In this document: positions 12,203-18,669 of the stretch, one piece after another
Numbering within the stretch: the stretch's first letter is position 1
Layout of the letters: the number at the start of each line of letters is the position of its first letter
IMG/VR virus record: IMGVR_UViG_3300021368_000006
Coordinates: 1 to 64,000 of that record
Length of the DNA: 64,000 bases
DNA from: a virus
Strand: one strand, 5' to 3'
Made by a program: the position numbers and the translations under genes
The notes under the pieces: model-generated
What the model was told of the DNA's origin: nothing
What the model saw: only the letters and a program-made list of their open reading frames with translations
The model's database searches: none

Positions 12203-12839
12203 ACGGAAAAGAAGAACAAAGGCAGAAATGGAGGCCGCCCGAGCGGCCGAGTCTCAATCCTCAAAACCAAAACAAAAGAGGAAGCGCAGAACCAAAGCAG
12301 AGATGGAGGCCGCTCGGGCAGCATCATTACCACCAGAACCCAAGTGGTATGAGATTGGGTATAAGGGCCCAAAACCGTCCCCACCAAAATCAAAAAAGAA
12401 ACCTCGTTCATATCCCCCACCCCCACCAAGACAAAAGTTCGATACTAGTTTAATTGATGAACAAATAAAATTTCCAGGCAAAGATGGCGCCAAGTACGCA
12501 ATTACTAAGGAAACAAAACATGGTAGACATGTATTGTCTTGGGGAATGGGTGATTGGAGTATATTATATGATGCAAAATATAATGATACTGAAAAACATT
12601 GGAATTTTTATCTTGACTTATACAAAAAAACATGCGATACTGATAAAAATGTAAATGCAAAAAAGGTGAGAAATAATGGTAGAACAAATGCAACAACAAA
12701 GTCCAATATCAAATCTGGACGCACCAACACTAAGGGCAATACTACAGGAAAAGGCACAACGAGTAGTGTTCGAAAAGGCAGACGGAACTCTAAGAGTAAT
12801 GCATTGCACGACAAATCCGAAGATCGTGCCGTGGCCTGA
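12168..12839 (+). CDS. Basic protein with duplicated RRTKAEMEAARAA motif
   Basis: The frame could start at ATG 12168 or 12174 (no strong ribosome site). The N-terminal 55 residues contain the basic motif KRRTKAEMEAARAA twice, about 25 residues apart, then a Pro/Lys-rich linker. A folded-looking part follows (ETKHGRHVLSWGMGDWSILY ... HWNFYLDLYKK). The last 55 residues are low-complexity and run for 164 nt on top of the next gene in another frame. A single-base shift near 12660 (AAAAAAGG) would end it before that gene. So the true C-terminus is doubtful. The basic repeats suggest nucleic-acid binding. Confidence 0.5.
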   Translation: MIMVKKTEAKPKRKRRTKAEMEAARAAESQSSKPKQKRKRRTKAEMEAARAASLPPEPKWYEIGYKGPKPSPPKSKKKPRSYPPPPPRQKFDTSLIDEQIKFPGKDGAKYAITKETKHGRHVLSWGMGDWSILYDAKYNDTEKHWNFYLDLYKKTCDTDKNVNAKKVRNNGRTNATTKSNIKSGRTNTKGNTTGKGTTSSVRKGRRNSKSNALHDKSEDRAVA

Positions 12840-12972
12840 TAACCCAGTAGAGGTGGAAGGATCAGTTCAAAAAGAAAAAGACCCAAACCTTATTGTTGTT
12901 TGGGATTTGGAAAAAGAGGGATGGAGATCGTTTCGATTTGAAAGGCTTAAAGAGTATGGAGATTTAGATTAA
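12676..12972 (+). CDS. Conserved T4-like phage protein, DUF2693-like
   Basis: 98 residues with the pattern 'RAILQEKAQRVVFEKADGTL' then 'RVMHCT' and 'IVVWDLEKEGWRSFRFERLK'. It resembles a small SH3-like beta-barrel family found in T4-like phages (DUF2693-type). That family has no defined function. ATG 12676 has a good ribosome site (AAGGTGAG). It overlaps the end of the upstream open frame by 164 nt, and its own stop overlaps the next ATG. I judge this frame to be the real one in the overlap. Confidence 0.65.
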   Translation: MVEQMQQQSPISNLDAPTLRAILQEKAQRVVFEKADGTLRVMHCTTNPKIVPWPDNPVEVEGSVQKEKDPNLIVVWDLEKEGWRSFRFERLKEYGDLD

Positions 12973-13244
12973 TGGGTGGAAAATCAAAGGGAAAGAATTA
13001 CACATCTAAGGGCGAACGCCCTAGTGTATCACGGAAGAATAGAACTAAAAACCCAAAAGGAACTCTTGCACATGCAATTCGTCAACGAGAGGCATGGCAG
13101 CAAGGAAAGAATGTAGTTCTTACAATTCCAAACCCAAATACCTCAGAAACAAATAAACCTTTTATAAGAGTTAAGGCAAGTGAGGTTTGGGGCGATTTTA
13201 GAAAACAGAAAAAGTTTATGATGAGAGGAGAACCGGCTGTATGA
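12972..13244 (+). CDS. Basic conserved phage protein
   Basis: 90 residues, Lys/Arg-rich N-terminus (GGKSKGKNYTSKGERPSVSR), then 'GTLAHAIRQREAWQQGKNVV' and 'FIRVKASEVWGDFR'. No function known to me. Coupled to both neighbours (TAATG and ATGA overlaps). Confidence 0.55.
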   Translation: MGGKSKGKNYTSKGERPSVSRKNRTKNPKGTLAHAIRQREAWQQGKNVVLTIPNPNTSETNKPFIRVKASEVWGDFRKQKKFMMRGEPAV

Positions 13245-13828
13245 TAGAAGGATTTAGACCACCTTGTGTGGTATTCAGAACTAGGGTTAGAGATGAATCA
13301 ATCGAAGGCCCAAACCCATTTAGATGGGAAGATGTAACAAGTGATGAATTGTTTAAAGGTAAGAGAGTAGTTTTATTCAGTTTGCCCGGCGCATTTACGC
13401 CCACTTGTTCTACATACCAATTGCCAGGCTTTGAGAGTAATTATTCAAAGATTAAAGATTATGGTATTGACGAAGTATACTGCATTTCAGTTAACGATGC
13501 ATTTGTTATGAATGCATGGGCCAAGGCACAGAACATTCAAAATGTAAAAGTGATTCCAGATGGTTCTGGAAACTTTACTCGTTTCATGGGAATGTTGATT
13601 GGTAAAAACCACTTAGGTTTTGGTATGCGTAGTTGGAGATACATGTGTGTAATTAATGATGGGGTTGTTGAACATTGGTGGCAAGAGCCAGGCATCAATA
13701 ACGATGGTAGTGATGATGACCCATATGTTCAAACAACTCCAGAAAATATGATTAGTTATCTAGATCAGAAAAGTATGTGGAATGAAGTTGAACAACGAAC
13801 CACTATGGGCGATTATAAGGTTGTTTAA
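13241..13828 (+). CDS. Peroxiredoxin (Prx5-like)
   Basis: 195 residues. The peroxidatic motif PGAFTPTC is present with Cys56, followed by the conserved 'LPGFE' helix. Later come 'YCISVNDAFVMNAWAK' and 'RSWRYMCVINDG', giving the full thioredoxin-fold order of Prx5 enzymes. These reduce hydrogen peroxide and alkyl peroxides using thiols. No clear C-terminal resolving cysteine is seen, so it may act as a 1-Cys enzyme. Start overlaps the previous stop by 4 nt and the next gene starts at its own stop. As an auxiliary gene it could limit oxidative damage during infection, possibly together with the alternative oxidase. That link is inference. Confidence 0.85.
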   Translation: MIEGFRPPCVVFRTRVRDESIEGPNPFRWEDVTSDELFKGKRVVLFSLPGAFTPTCSTYQLPGFESNYSKIKDYGIDEVYCISVNDAFVMNAWAKAQNIQNVKVIPDGSGNFTRFMGMLIGKNHLGFGMRSWRYMCVINDGVVEHWWQEPGINNDGSDDDPYVQTTPENMISYLDQKSMWNEVEQRTTMGDYKVV

Positions 13829-14625
13829 TGTATGATATAAGGCCCCTTCACAAGAATAATGCTTCTGTATTTGTTGCAGAACGCCATTATTCTGCAGTTA
13901 TGCCTCGATTAACTAAACATTATCTAGGTTTTCACTTAGATGATAAGTTGGTTGGGGTTTTAACATTAGGATGGGGAACTAATCCGATGGGAACTATTAA
14001 AAAGATGTTTCCAGATTTGACTACATCCGATTACTTTGAGATCGGAAAGATGTGCATGGATGATTCTATGCCCAGAAACTCCGAATCCCAAATGTTATCT
14101 CAAACGGTAAAGTGGATGCGTGAAAATACAGATGCAAAATATCTGTATACTTGGGCAGATGGAATAGTTGGAAAGCCAGGATATGTTTACCAATCTGCAA
14201 ACTTTCTTTACGGCGGTTTTATATGGTCTGATGTATATGTCTCTGAGACAGGCGAGAAGGTGCATTTTAGGACTATACAGAGGAAGATGAAGAAAGAGAT
14301 GGGTAGACATGATACGAAGTATGGCCCTCGACCAAATGACGCCAAAATGGGTGATATGGGGTTTTCAAGAGTATGGGGTAAACAGTTCAGATATATCTAT
14401 CCATTGACAAAAACAGATAGAAAGTATATGAATAGATATTCAACTTGTTGTTGGACAAATCAGTATCCAAAAGATGATGATTTGCAGTGGAAAATTAAAC
14501 GGCCTGGCGAAACAGAATACGAATGGTGTGATGATATGCCATTCATTCACAGTAATGACATAAAACATAATAAGAGTAATATCGCAAGATACAAGGCAGA
14601 TATTACGATTGATAGTTTTTTTTGA
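13828..14625 (+). CDS. Mom-like acyltransferase (predicted DNA modification)
   Basis: 265 residues. Residues 15-130 have the layout of the phage Mu Mom/GNAT-like group. They include an N-terminal 'AERHYS' with His20, the strand 'LVGVLTLGWG', a 'YFEIGKMCMDD' segment, 'NSESQMLSQTVKWM', and the strongly conserved 'YTWADGIVGKPGYVYQSANF'. Mu Mom modifies adenines in DNA and protects it from restriction. The C-terminal half (RTIQRKMKKEMG..., Trp/Tyr-rich) is longer than in Mu Mom. If active, it would modify phage DNA, but the family also includes uncharacterised members with unknown substrates. It is coupled directly to the peroxiredoxin gene. Confidence 0.7.
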   Translation: MYDIRPLHKNNASVFVAERHYSAVMPRLTKHYLGFHLDDKLVGVLTLGWGTNPMGTIKKMFPDLTTSDYFEIGKMCMDDSMPRNSESQMLSQTVKWMRENTDAKYLYTWADGIVGKPGYVYQSANFLYGGFIWSDVYVSETGEKVHFRTIQRKMKKEMGRHDTKYGPRPNDAKMGDMGFSRVWGKQFRYIYPLTKTDRKYMNRYSTCCWTNQYPKDDDLQWKIKRPGETEYEWCDDMPFIHSNDIKHNKSNIARYKADITIDSFF

Positions 14626-14651
14626 TAACCTATATAATTGTGGAGTATATA

Positions 14652-14789
14652 ATGAAAAGATCAAATATAAATCAATTAAGGATTAGATTGCGAGACGCAA
14701 GGTCAAGGATGAGGCAATATTTACAACGACAGGCGTATATAAACAGACAGATGAAAATATCTCAGGAGATTAATAATGGAAGACTATAG
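14652..14789 (+). CDS. Small arginine-rich protein
   Basis: 45 residues, ATG 14652 behind GTGGAG. Highly basic and Gln-rich helix (RIRLRDARSRMRQYLQRQ), suggesting nucleic-acid or acidic-partner binding. Overlaps the next gene by 14 nt. No family recognised. Confidence 0.45.
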   Translation: MKRSNINQLRIRLRDARSRMRQYLQRQAYINRQMKISQEINNGRL

Positions 14790-15303
14790 TACAAAATACA
14801 CTTTTAGTAGTGTACACGATGACGGGGGCAAAGAAGATGTTGTTACTTATTCATTTGATGGGACAGATGCAACACTTGGTGAAGTGTTGGAGAAAATCGA
14901 AATCTTTTTGATCGCTGCAGGTTTTGATTGGATTAAGAAAGGTGAAATTCAACATATCGAAAGTGTTTCCGATGAAGACTATGACCTTGCTGCAGGAAAA
15001 GAATTATTTGATGAATATTCTGTAAGTGCAGAAGAAATGTATAATAGACTTAATGGTTTAGATACCACTGCCAAAATTGTTGAATTTCCTAAAAAAGAAG
15101 ATTCAGAAGATACCATAACATTAACTGGTAATGGGTTGGATGATTTGCTTTTTACTGGAGATTATGACATCGGTTCTGTCACCTTCGATAATATGGATGT
15201 CACACTAGATACTTCTGATATCACTTTTACAGACTCATATAATGTGTCACTTACTCCAAGTGATATTACAATTAATTTTGACAAAGACAAAGAAAAGGAT
15301 TAA
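14776..15303 (+). CDS. Acidic hypothetical protein with repetitive beta C-terminus
   Basis: 175 residues. An alpha/beta N-terminal domain (YTFSSVHDDGGKEDVVTYSF ... LEKIEIFLIAAGFDWI) is followed by an acidic, Thr/Asp-rich C-terminal part. There short strands repeat around 'DVTLDTSDITF' and 'VSLTPSDITINF'. No family recognised. ATG 14776 follows CAGGAG. It immediately precedes the lysis genes. Confidence 0.55.
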   Translation: MEDYSTKYTFSSVHDDGGKEDVVTYSFDGTDATLGEVLEKIEIFLIAAGFDWIKKGEIQHIESVSDEDYDLAAGKELFDEYSVSAEEMYNRLNGLDTTAKIVEFPKKEDSEDTITLTGNGLDDLLFTGDYDIGSVTFDNMDVTLDTSDITFTDSYNVSLTPSDITINFDKDKEKD

Positions 15304-15305
15304 AA

Positions 15306-15761
15306 ATGACTTTTAAATTATCAAACAGATCACTTTCTAAACTGGAAGGTGTTCATGATGACATGGTTAGAGTTGTCAGCCGTGCTATCGAATTGACTGA
15401 GGTCGACTTTGGAGTGATCCAAGGTTTAAGAACTCTTGAAGAACAAGAGGCTTTAGTTGCTAAGGGTGCAAGTCAAACAATGAAGAGTAAGCATCTTGAC
15501 GGACTTGCAGTAGACTTAATGGCTTATGTTGGAGGCCGTGGAGTCTGGGAACTCAATGTGTATGATGAAGTTGCAGACGCAATGAAGGCCGCTGCAATAG
15601 AAGAAGGTGTAGCAGTCCGCTGGGGCGCAGCCTGGCACATTGATGACATTAGAGAGTGGGATGGTTCCATGGAAGACGCCATGAACGCCTATGTTGATTT
15701 GAGGCGCTCTCAAGGAAGACGCCCATTTATTGACGCTCCACACTTTGAGCTGATGGTATGA
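15306..15761 (+). CDS. Endolysin, M15-family L-alanyl-D-glutamate peptidase type
   Basis: 151 residues. It shows the zinc ligands and fold order of M15C/CwlK-like peptidoglycan peptidases. His63 and Asp70 lie in 'KSKHLDGLAVDL', His146 in 'DAPHFEL', plus the 'VIQGLRTLEEQEAL' opening. T5 endolysin has the same layout. It would cut the peptide bridge of peptidoglycan at the end of infection. No signal peptide, so release needs the holin-like protein encoded next (4-nt overlap). Confidence 0.85.
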   Translation: MTFKLSNRSLSKLEGVHDDMVRVVSRAIELTEVDFGVIQGLRTLEEQEALVAKGASQTMKSKHLDGLAVDLMAYVGGRGVWELNVYDEVADAMKAAAIEEGVAVRWGAAWHIDDIREWDGSMEDAMNAYVDLRRSQGRRPFIDAPHFELMV

Positions 15762-15955
15762 AAATAAGTTGGGGGTACTTTGTGTGTATCCCCATAGTTT
15801 CTTACTTTATCCTTTTATTCCTTTTAGGTTTATTTGGAAAAAGTTTAATGGTATTTACACCAGAAGAAAATATCGTATTGTATGAATTTCTTGGTGTTGT
15901 ATTATTACACTATATTTTTTATATTATTTTTTGCTTGACAAAAATAAAAGAATAG
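15758..15955 (+). CDS. Candidate holin (two-helix membrane protein)
   Basis: 65 residues, start overlapping the endolysin stop (ATGA). Two long hydrophobic helices (GYFVCIPIVSYFILLFLLGL and FLGVVLLHYIFYIIFCL) with a short polar turn and a basic C-terminus, the usual class II holin layout. Position next to the endolysin is the main support. The tmRNA promoter lies within its last codons. Confidence 0.6.
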   Translation: MKISWGYFVCIPIVSYFILLFLLGLFGKSLMVFTPEENIVLYEFLGVVLLHYIFYIIFCLTKIKE

Positions 15956-15963
15956 TGTATAAA
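15935..15963 (+). promoter_or_regulatory. Strong sigma-70-like promoter for the tmRNA
   Basis: TTGACA (15935-15940), 17-bp spacer, TATAAA (15958-15963). The same bases include TATAAATA (15958-15965), a late-promoter match, so the tmRNA might be expressed both early and late. Confidence 0.75.
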
Positions 15964-15965
15964 TA

Positions 15966-16355
15966 AACTTGTAATTGTTGATACGATTCAACATGCATAC
16001 TGGACTTGGGGGCAGTACCCAACGCCTCCACCATAAACACATGAGGATATAATGAATTGGGATTGGCACTGGATTAGTTGGTTTAAAGGAACACCTTTTC
16101 AATGGGGCGAATTTAGATTTAACAGTGGGAATCCTTATAAAAGTTATAGATTTGGGCCATTACTTATTCGTGTGTTTATGATGGGGGCGAACTAGGATCG
16201 ACAGGTGTGTAGAGATGAGAGTAGATTACCGTGTTGACCTACGATATTCGGTCGAACAAAACTAAACGCAAACGATAACTTTGCACCTGAATTTGCTCTA
16301 GCAGCATAATCAGCGGGGTATGGGCTCCACCTTGTTACCAAACGGGCCCGCAGTC
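15966..16355 (+). ncRNA. ssrA: Circularly permuted two-piece tmRNA
   Basis: tmRNA rescues stalled ribosomes by acting first as tRNA-Ala, then as mRNA for a degradation tag. The acceptor piece comes first, ending ACGCCTCCACCA at 16033. It includes a T-arm TTGGG-GGCAGTA-CCCAA and an upstream hairpin GTTGA/TCAAC. The coding piece starts at 16183 with GGGGGCG, which pairs with CGCCTCC over all seven positions. Position 3 is the G-U pair used for alanine charging. GTGTGT after the D-loop-like part pairs with GCATAC of the acceptor piece. The tag frame (16268-16309) reads ANDNFAPEFALAA then TAA. A GCGGG/CCCGC helix closes the 3' part. The permuted order is typical of alphaproteobacteria, and the tag differs little from that of Caulobacter. 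The intervening segment carries a 47-codon frame. Confidence 0.92.
16052..16195 (+). CDS. Small protein encoded between the two tmRNA pieces
   Basis: ATG 16052 follows GAGGATAT, a usable ribosome site, and the 47-residue frame ends at TAG 16193-16195, 13 nt into the coding piece of the tmRNA. The product is Trp/Phe-rich and basic (MNWDWHWISWFKGTPFQWGE then YRFGPLLIRVF). Processing of the precursor at 16183 would cut off its last codons and stop. It may be a real gene in the processed-out spacer or a chance frame. No family recognised. Confidence 0.4.
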   Translation: MNWDWHWISWFKGTPFQWGEFRFNSGNPYKSYRFGPLLIRVFMMGAN

Positions 16356-16375
16356 ATAGTAAAAGGATTTAATAA

Positions 16376-16723
16376 ATGACAAAGTTTTTAGTTGGAGCCG
16401 CTTCGGCGGTTTTTTTATGCACATCTGCAATGGCAGAAGGCATTAGAGGCCATGTAGATGGTGAAGTTGAATATAGTTTGGAAAATGAAAAATTTACATC
16501 TGAATTAGGATACACAATGGCACTTCCACAAGGATTGGTGCTGCGCCCATGGGCAGATTTTTCATATGACCGTAACTTAGCATCTGATACAATTAATTTT
16601 GACGGTGTTAATTTGGGAGTTTCATATGCAGTATCTCCTGCACTTTCTCTTTACAGTGATATTAGTGCAGATCATGACTTTGAATATGAAGATACATCAG
16701 TTGGTGTTCGCTTTACATTCTGA
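16376..16723 (+). CDS. Small outer-membrane beta-barrel-like protein
   Basis: 115 residues with a signal peptide (MTKFLVGAASAVFLCTSAMA). The mature part has about six alternating-pattern strands (GHVDGEVEYSLE, FTSELGYTMAL, VLRPWADFSYD, VNLGVSYAVS, LSLYSDISAD, TSVGVRFTF). It ends in phenylalanine, the C-terminal signature recognised by the BAM machinery. It is shorter than a standard eight-stranded barrel. It directly follows the tmRNA, with AAAAGG as ribosome site, and may be read from the same transcript. A phage outer-membrane protein could alter receptors or block superinfection; this is inference. Confidence 0.6.
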   Translation: MTKFLVGAASAVFLCTSAMAEGIRGHVDGEVEYSLENEKFTSELGYTMALPQGLVLRPWADFSYDRNLASDTINFDGVNLGVSYAVSPALSLYSDISADHDFEYEDTSVGVRFTF

Positions 16724-16799
16724 GTTTCATACTATATAATAAAGGTGGCAACTTCCTATAAAGTTGCTAATTACACACATCACACAGAAAAGGAGAAAT

Positions 16800-17051
16800 A
16801 TGATGAGTAATAAAAATCCATTTGAAATTAGATTAGAAGTTTTAAAAATGGCAAAAGATATGTCTGAACAAAGTTACCATATGGCAATGGATACATATTG
16901 GCAAACTTTGAATGCGACTGCAGAGACATGGAATAAAAGTGTTGAGGAATTGGTTCAACATACACAACACTTGAAACCAGAAATGCCCGCCCCTCAAGAC
17001 ATTATGAAAAAGGCTCAAGAGTTGTATACTTTTATTTCAACTAAAGAGTAA
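16800..17051 (+). CDS. Helical hypothetical phage protein
   Basis: Two adjacent ATGs (16800 and 16803) follow AGGAG; 16803 has the better spacing, so the product is 82-83 residues. All-helical, beginning 'NKNPFEIRLEVLKMAKDMSE', with amphipathic repeats somewhat like phasin-type helices. Function unknown. It ends at the strong terminator at 17058. Confidence 0.6.
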   Translation: MMSNKNPFEIRLEVLKMAKDMSEQSYHMAMDTYWQTLNATAETWNKSVEELVQHTQHLKPEMPAPQDIMKKAQELYTFISTKE

Positions 17052-17057
17052 ATTTGA

Positions 17058-17083
17058 TGGGGGGTGCAATGCCCCCCATTTTT
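17058..17083 (+). terminator. Rho-independent terminator
   Basis: TGGGGGG (17058-17064) pairs with CCCCCCA (17072-17078) around TGCAATG, followed by TTTTT. One of the strongest terminators in the window. It closes the tmRNA/outer-membrane-protein unit. Confidence 0.85.
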
Positions 17084-17226
17084 AAAAATGCGTGAAACGC
17101 AAGGTTGTAGACATTGTTAGTGATATATAATGATAGAGGTAATTAAACCTCTAAAACCTTAACCAATGGAATACTATTGTGAAAAATAAATTCACGCAAG
17201 AACTTATTATGGAGAAACAATAAATT

Positions 17227-17496
17227 ATGCCAAGATATGATTTTAAATGTACTGATTGTGAACATGAATATGAAATTTGGTGTCGTATTGCTGAAAGAGA
17301 AGAACATTTAAATGGCTCTTGTCCCAACTGTAACGTTACAGGAAAAATCCAACAATTTCTTACTGGTGCTCCTTCTATTGGAGATCCTATTCGTATGGGC
17401 AGACAAAAGGTTCCACAATCATTTAAGGAGAATGTATTAGATAAAGTGGCAAAGGTGCCTGGAGCAGCTAAAACAGAGTCTAAATTTAATATGTAA
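17227..17496 (+). CDS. FmdB-type zinc-ribbon protein
   Basis: 89 residues. The N-terminal zinc ribbon has two CxxC pairs (Cys8/Cys11 in 'FKCTDCEHEYE', Cys32/Cys35 in 'SCPNCNVTG'), the FmdB-like layout. A linker ending 'KVPQSFKENVLDKVAKVPGA' follows. Such proteins are common in T4-like marine phages and bacteria without a clear role; some are thought to be regulators. It follows a leader with a small inverted repeat (AGAGGT/ACCTCT at 17135-17152). Confidence 0.7.
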   Translation: MPRYDFKCTDCEHEYEIWCRIAEREEHLNGSCPNCNVTGKIQQFLTGAPSIGDPIRMGRQKVPQSFKENVLDKVAKVPGAAKTESKFNM

Positions 17497-17536
17497 TTTT
17501 TCGCCGTAGATTCCAGCTTTCAGAGGAGTCTCATTA

Positions 17537-18253
17537 GTGAGTAGAAAAGCTAGAAAGACAAAATCAAACAATAATAGTAGATTAATAGGGATTGACGCAC
17601 GAACACAACTAAAAAAAATTACACCAATAACACCGGCACAAGAAGAAGTATTCGATGCCTTTTATGAAGATCATTTGTTTCTTCATGGAGTTGCAGGGAC
17701 AGGAAAAACATATATTTCTCTATACCTTGCACTAGATGAATTAATGAACAAATCTTCTAGTTATAGAGATATACAAATTATCAGAAGTGTTGTTCCGACA
17801 AGGGATATGGGTTTTCTGCCCGGCTCGGAAAAACAAAAACTTCAATCATACGAAACCCCATATAGAACCATAATAAACGAATTATTCGAATGCGGTAGTG
17901 CATACGAAAGTTTACGAAAAACTTCCCTCATAAATTTTAATTCAACATCTTACATAAGAGGTATGACCTTTTATGATAGTATTATTATTGTGGATGAATG
18001 CCAGAACATGAATTTTCATGAACTGGATTCTGTCATAACTAGAATAGGAGACAACTGTAAAATAATTTTCTGTGGAGACTTTAGACAGTCAGACTTTAAA
18101 TGGAAAGATGAAAAAGATGGAATACTTGACTTTATGAAAATCATAAAAAGTATGGATCGTTTTTCTTTCATTGAGTTTATGCAACAAGATATTGTCAGAA
18201 GTCCTTTGGTAAAATCCTACATAATTAATAAATTAGAATTGGGTTTTGCCTAA
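17537..18253 (+). CDS. phoH: PhoH-like ATPase
   Basis: 238 residues starting at GTG 17537 behind GAGGAG. Walker A is GVAGTGKT (residues 51-58) and Walker B is 'IIIVDECQ'. 'CGDFRQSD' and a 'RSVVPTRDMGFLPGS' motif follow, the standard PhoH order. PhoH-like genes are common in marine phages. They are related to superfamily I helicase cores and may act in RNA or phosphate-stress metabolism, though the role is unsettled. The N-terminal 25 residues are basic and probably disordered. It is followed by an ideal ribosome site for the next gene. Confidence 0.85.
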   Translation: MSRKARKTKSNNNSRLIGIDARTQLKKITPITPAQEEVFDAFYEDHLFLHGVAGTGKTYISLYLALDELMNKSSSYRDIQIIRSVVPTRDMGFLPGSEKQKLQSYETPYRTIINELFECGSAYESLRKTSLINFNSTSYIRGMTFYDSIIIVDECQNMNFHELDSVITRIGDNCKIIFCGDFRQSDFKWKDEKDGILDFMKIIKSMDRFSFIEFMQQDIVRSPLVKSYIINKLELGFA

Positions 18254-18265
18254 AGGAGGCTCAAA

Positions 18266-18613
18266 ATGAAAAACATAATCGAAGCAAAAGATATTTTTTC
18301 TGCTAAAACAAAATCTAAAAGTAATAACTTGGAAGATATAAAGTCGTTTATTAACTTAGGTGGTATGGATGAAGATTATGATGTGTCTATTGGAATGACA
18401 AATGAACTCCTTGATGAATTTGTTTATATTATGTCAGACGAGTATGGATTTGATTTAAGTAATAAAGTTCTTGTCGATGATTTAAGTTTCCTTGGGATTA
18501 TACTGCAGGCCATAATGGATAGACATTATGGTATTGAAAATGCAATGATACAGAATATTGATGAGGCGATAGAAGAACTTAAGTCGAGACACGAAAAGGA
18601 AGAAATTTCATAA
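18266..18613 (+). CDS. Hypothetical acidic protein
   Basis: 115 residues, ATG 18266 behind a perfect AAAGGAGG. Helical with acidic tail (DEAIEELKSRHEKEE). Cotranscribed with phoH. No family recognised. Confidence 0.55.
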   Translation: MKNIIEAKDIFSAKTKSKSNNLEDIKSFINLGGMDEDYDVSIGMTNELLDEFVYIMSDEYGFDLSNKVLVDDLSFLGIILQAIMDRHYGIENAMIQNIDEAIEELKSRHEKEEIS

Positions 18614-18619
18614 AACTGC

Positions 18620-18648
18620 TTGACATATCGAAGGATATTTGATATACT
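18620..18648 (+). promoter_or_regulatory. Sigma-70-like promoter
   Basis: TTGACA (18620-18625), 17-bp spacer, TATACT (18643-18648), 21 nt before the nuclease ATG. Confidence 0.8.
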
Positions 18649-18669
18649 TTAATAAATTTGGAGTAATTT

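Noticed and set aside
17105-17131. A promoter upstream of the zinc-ribbon gene
   Set aside because: TATAAT at 17126 is good, but no acceptable -35 lies at 16-18 bp; the only candidate is TTGTAG at 15 bp.
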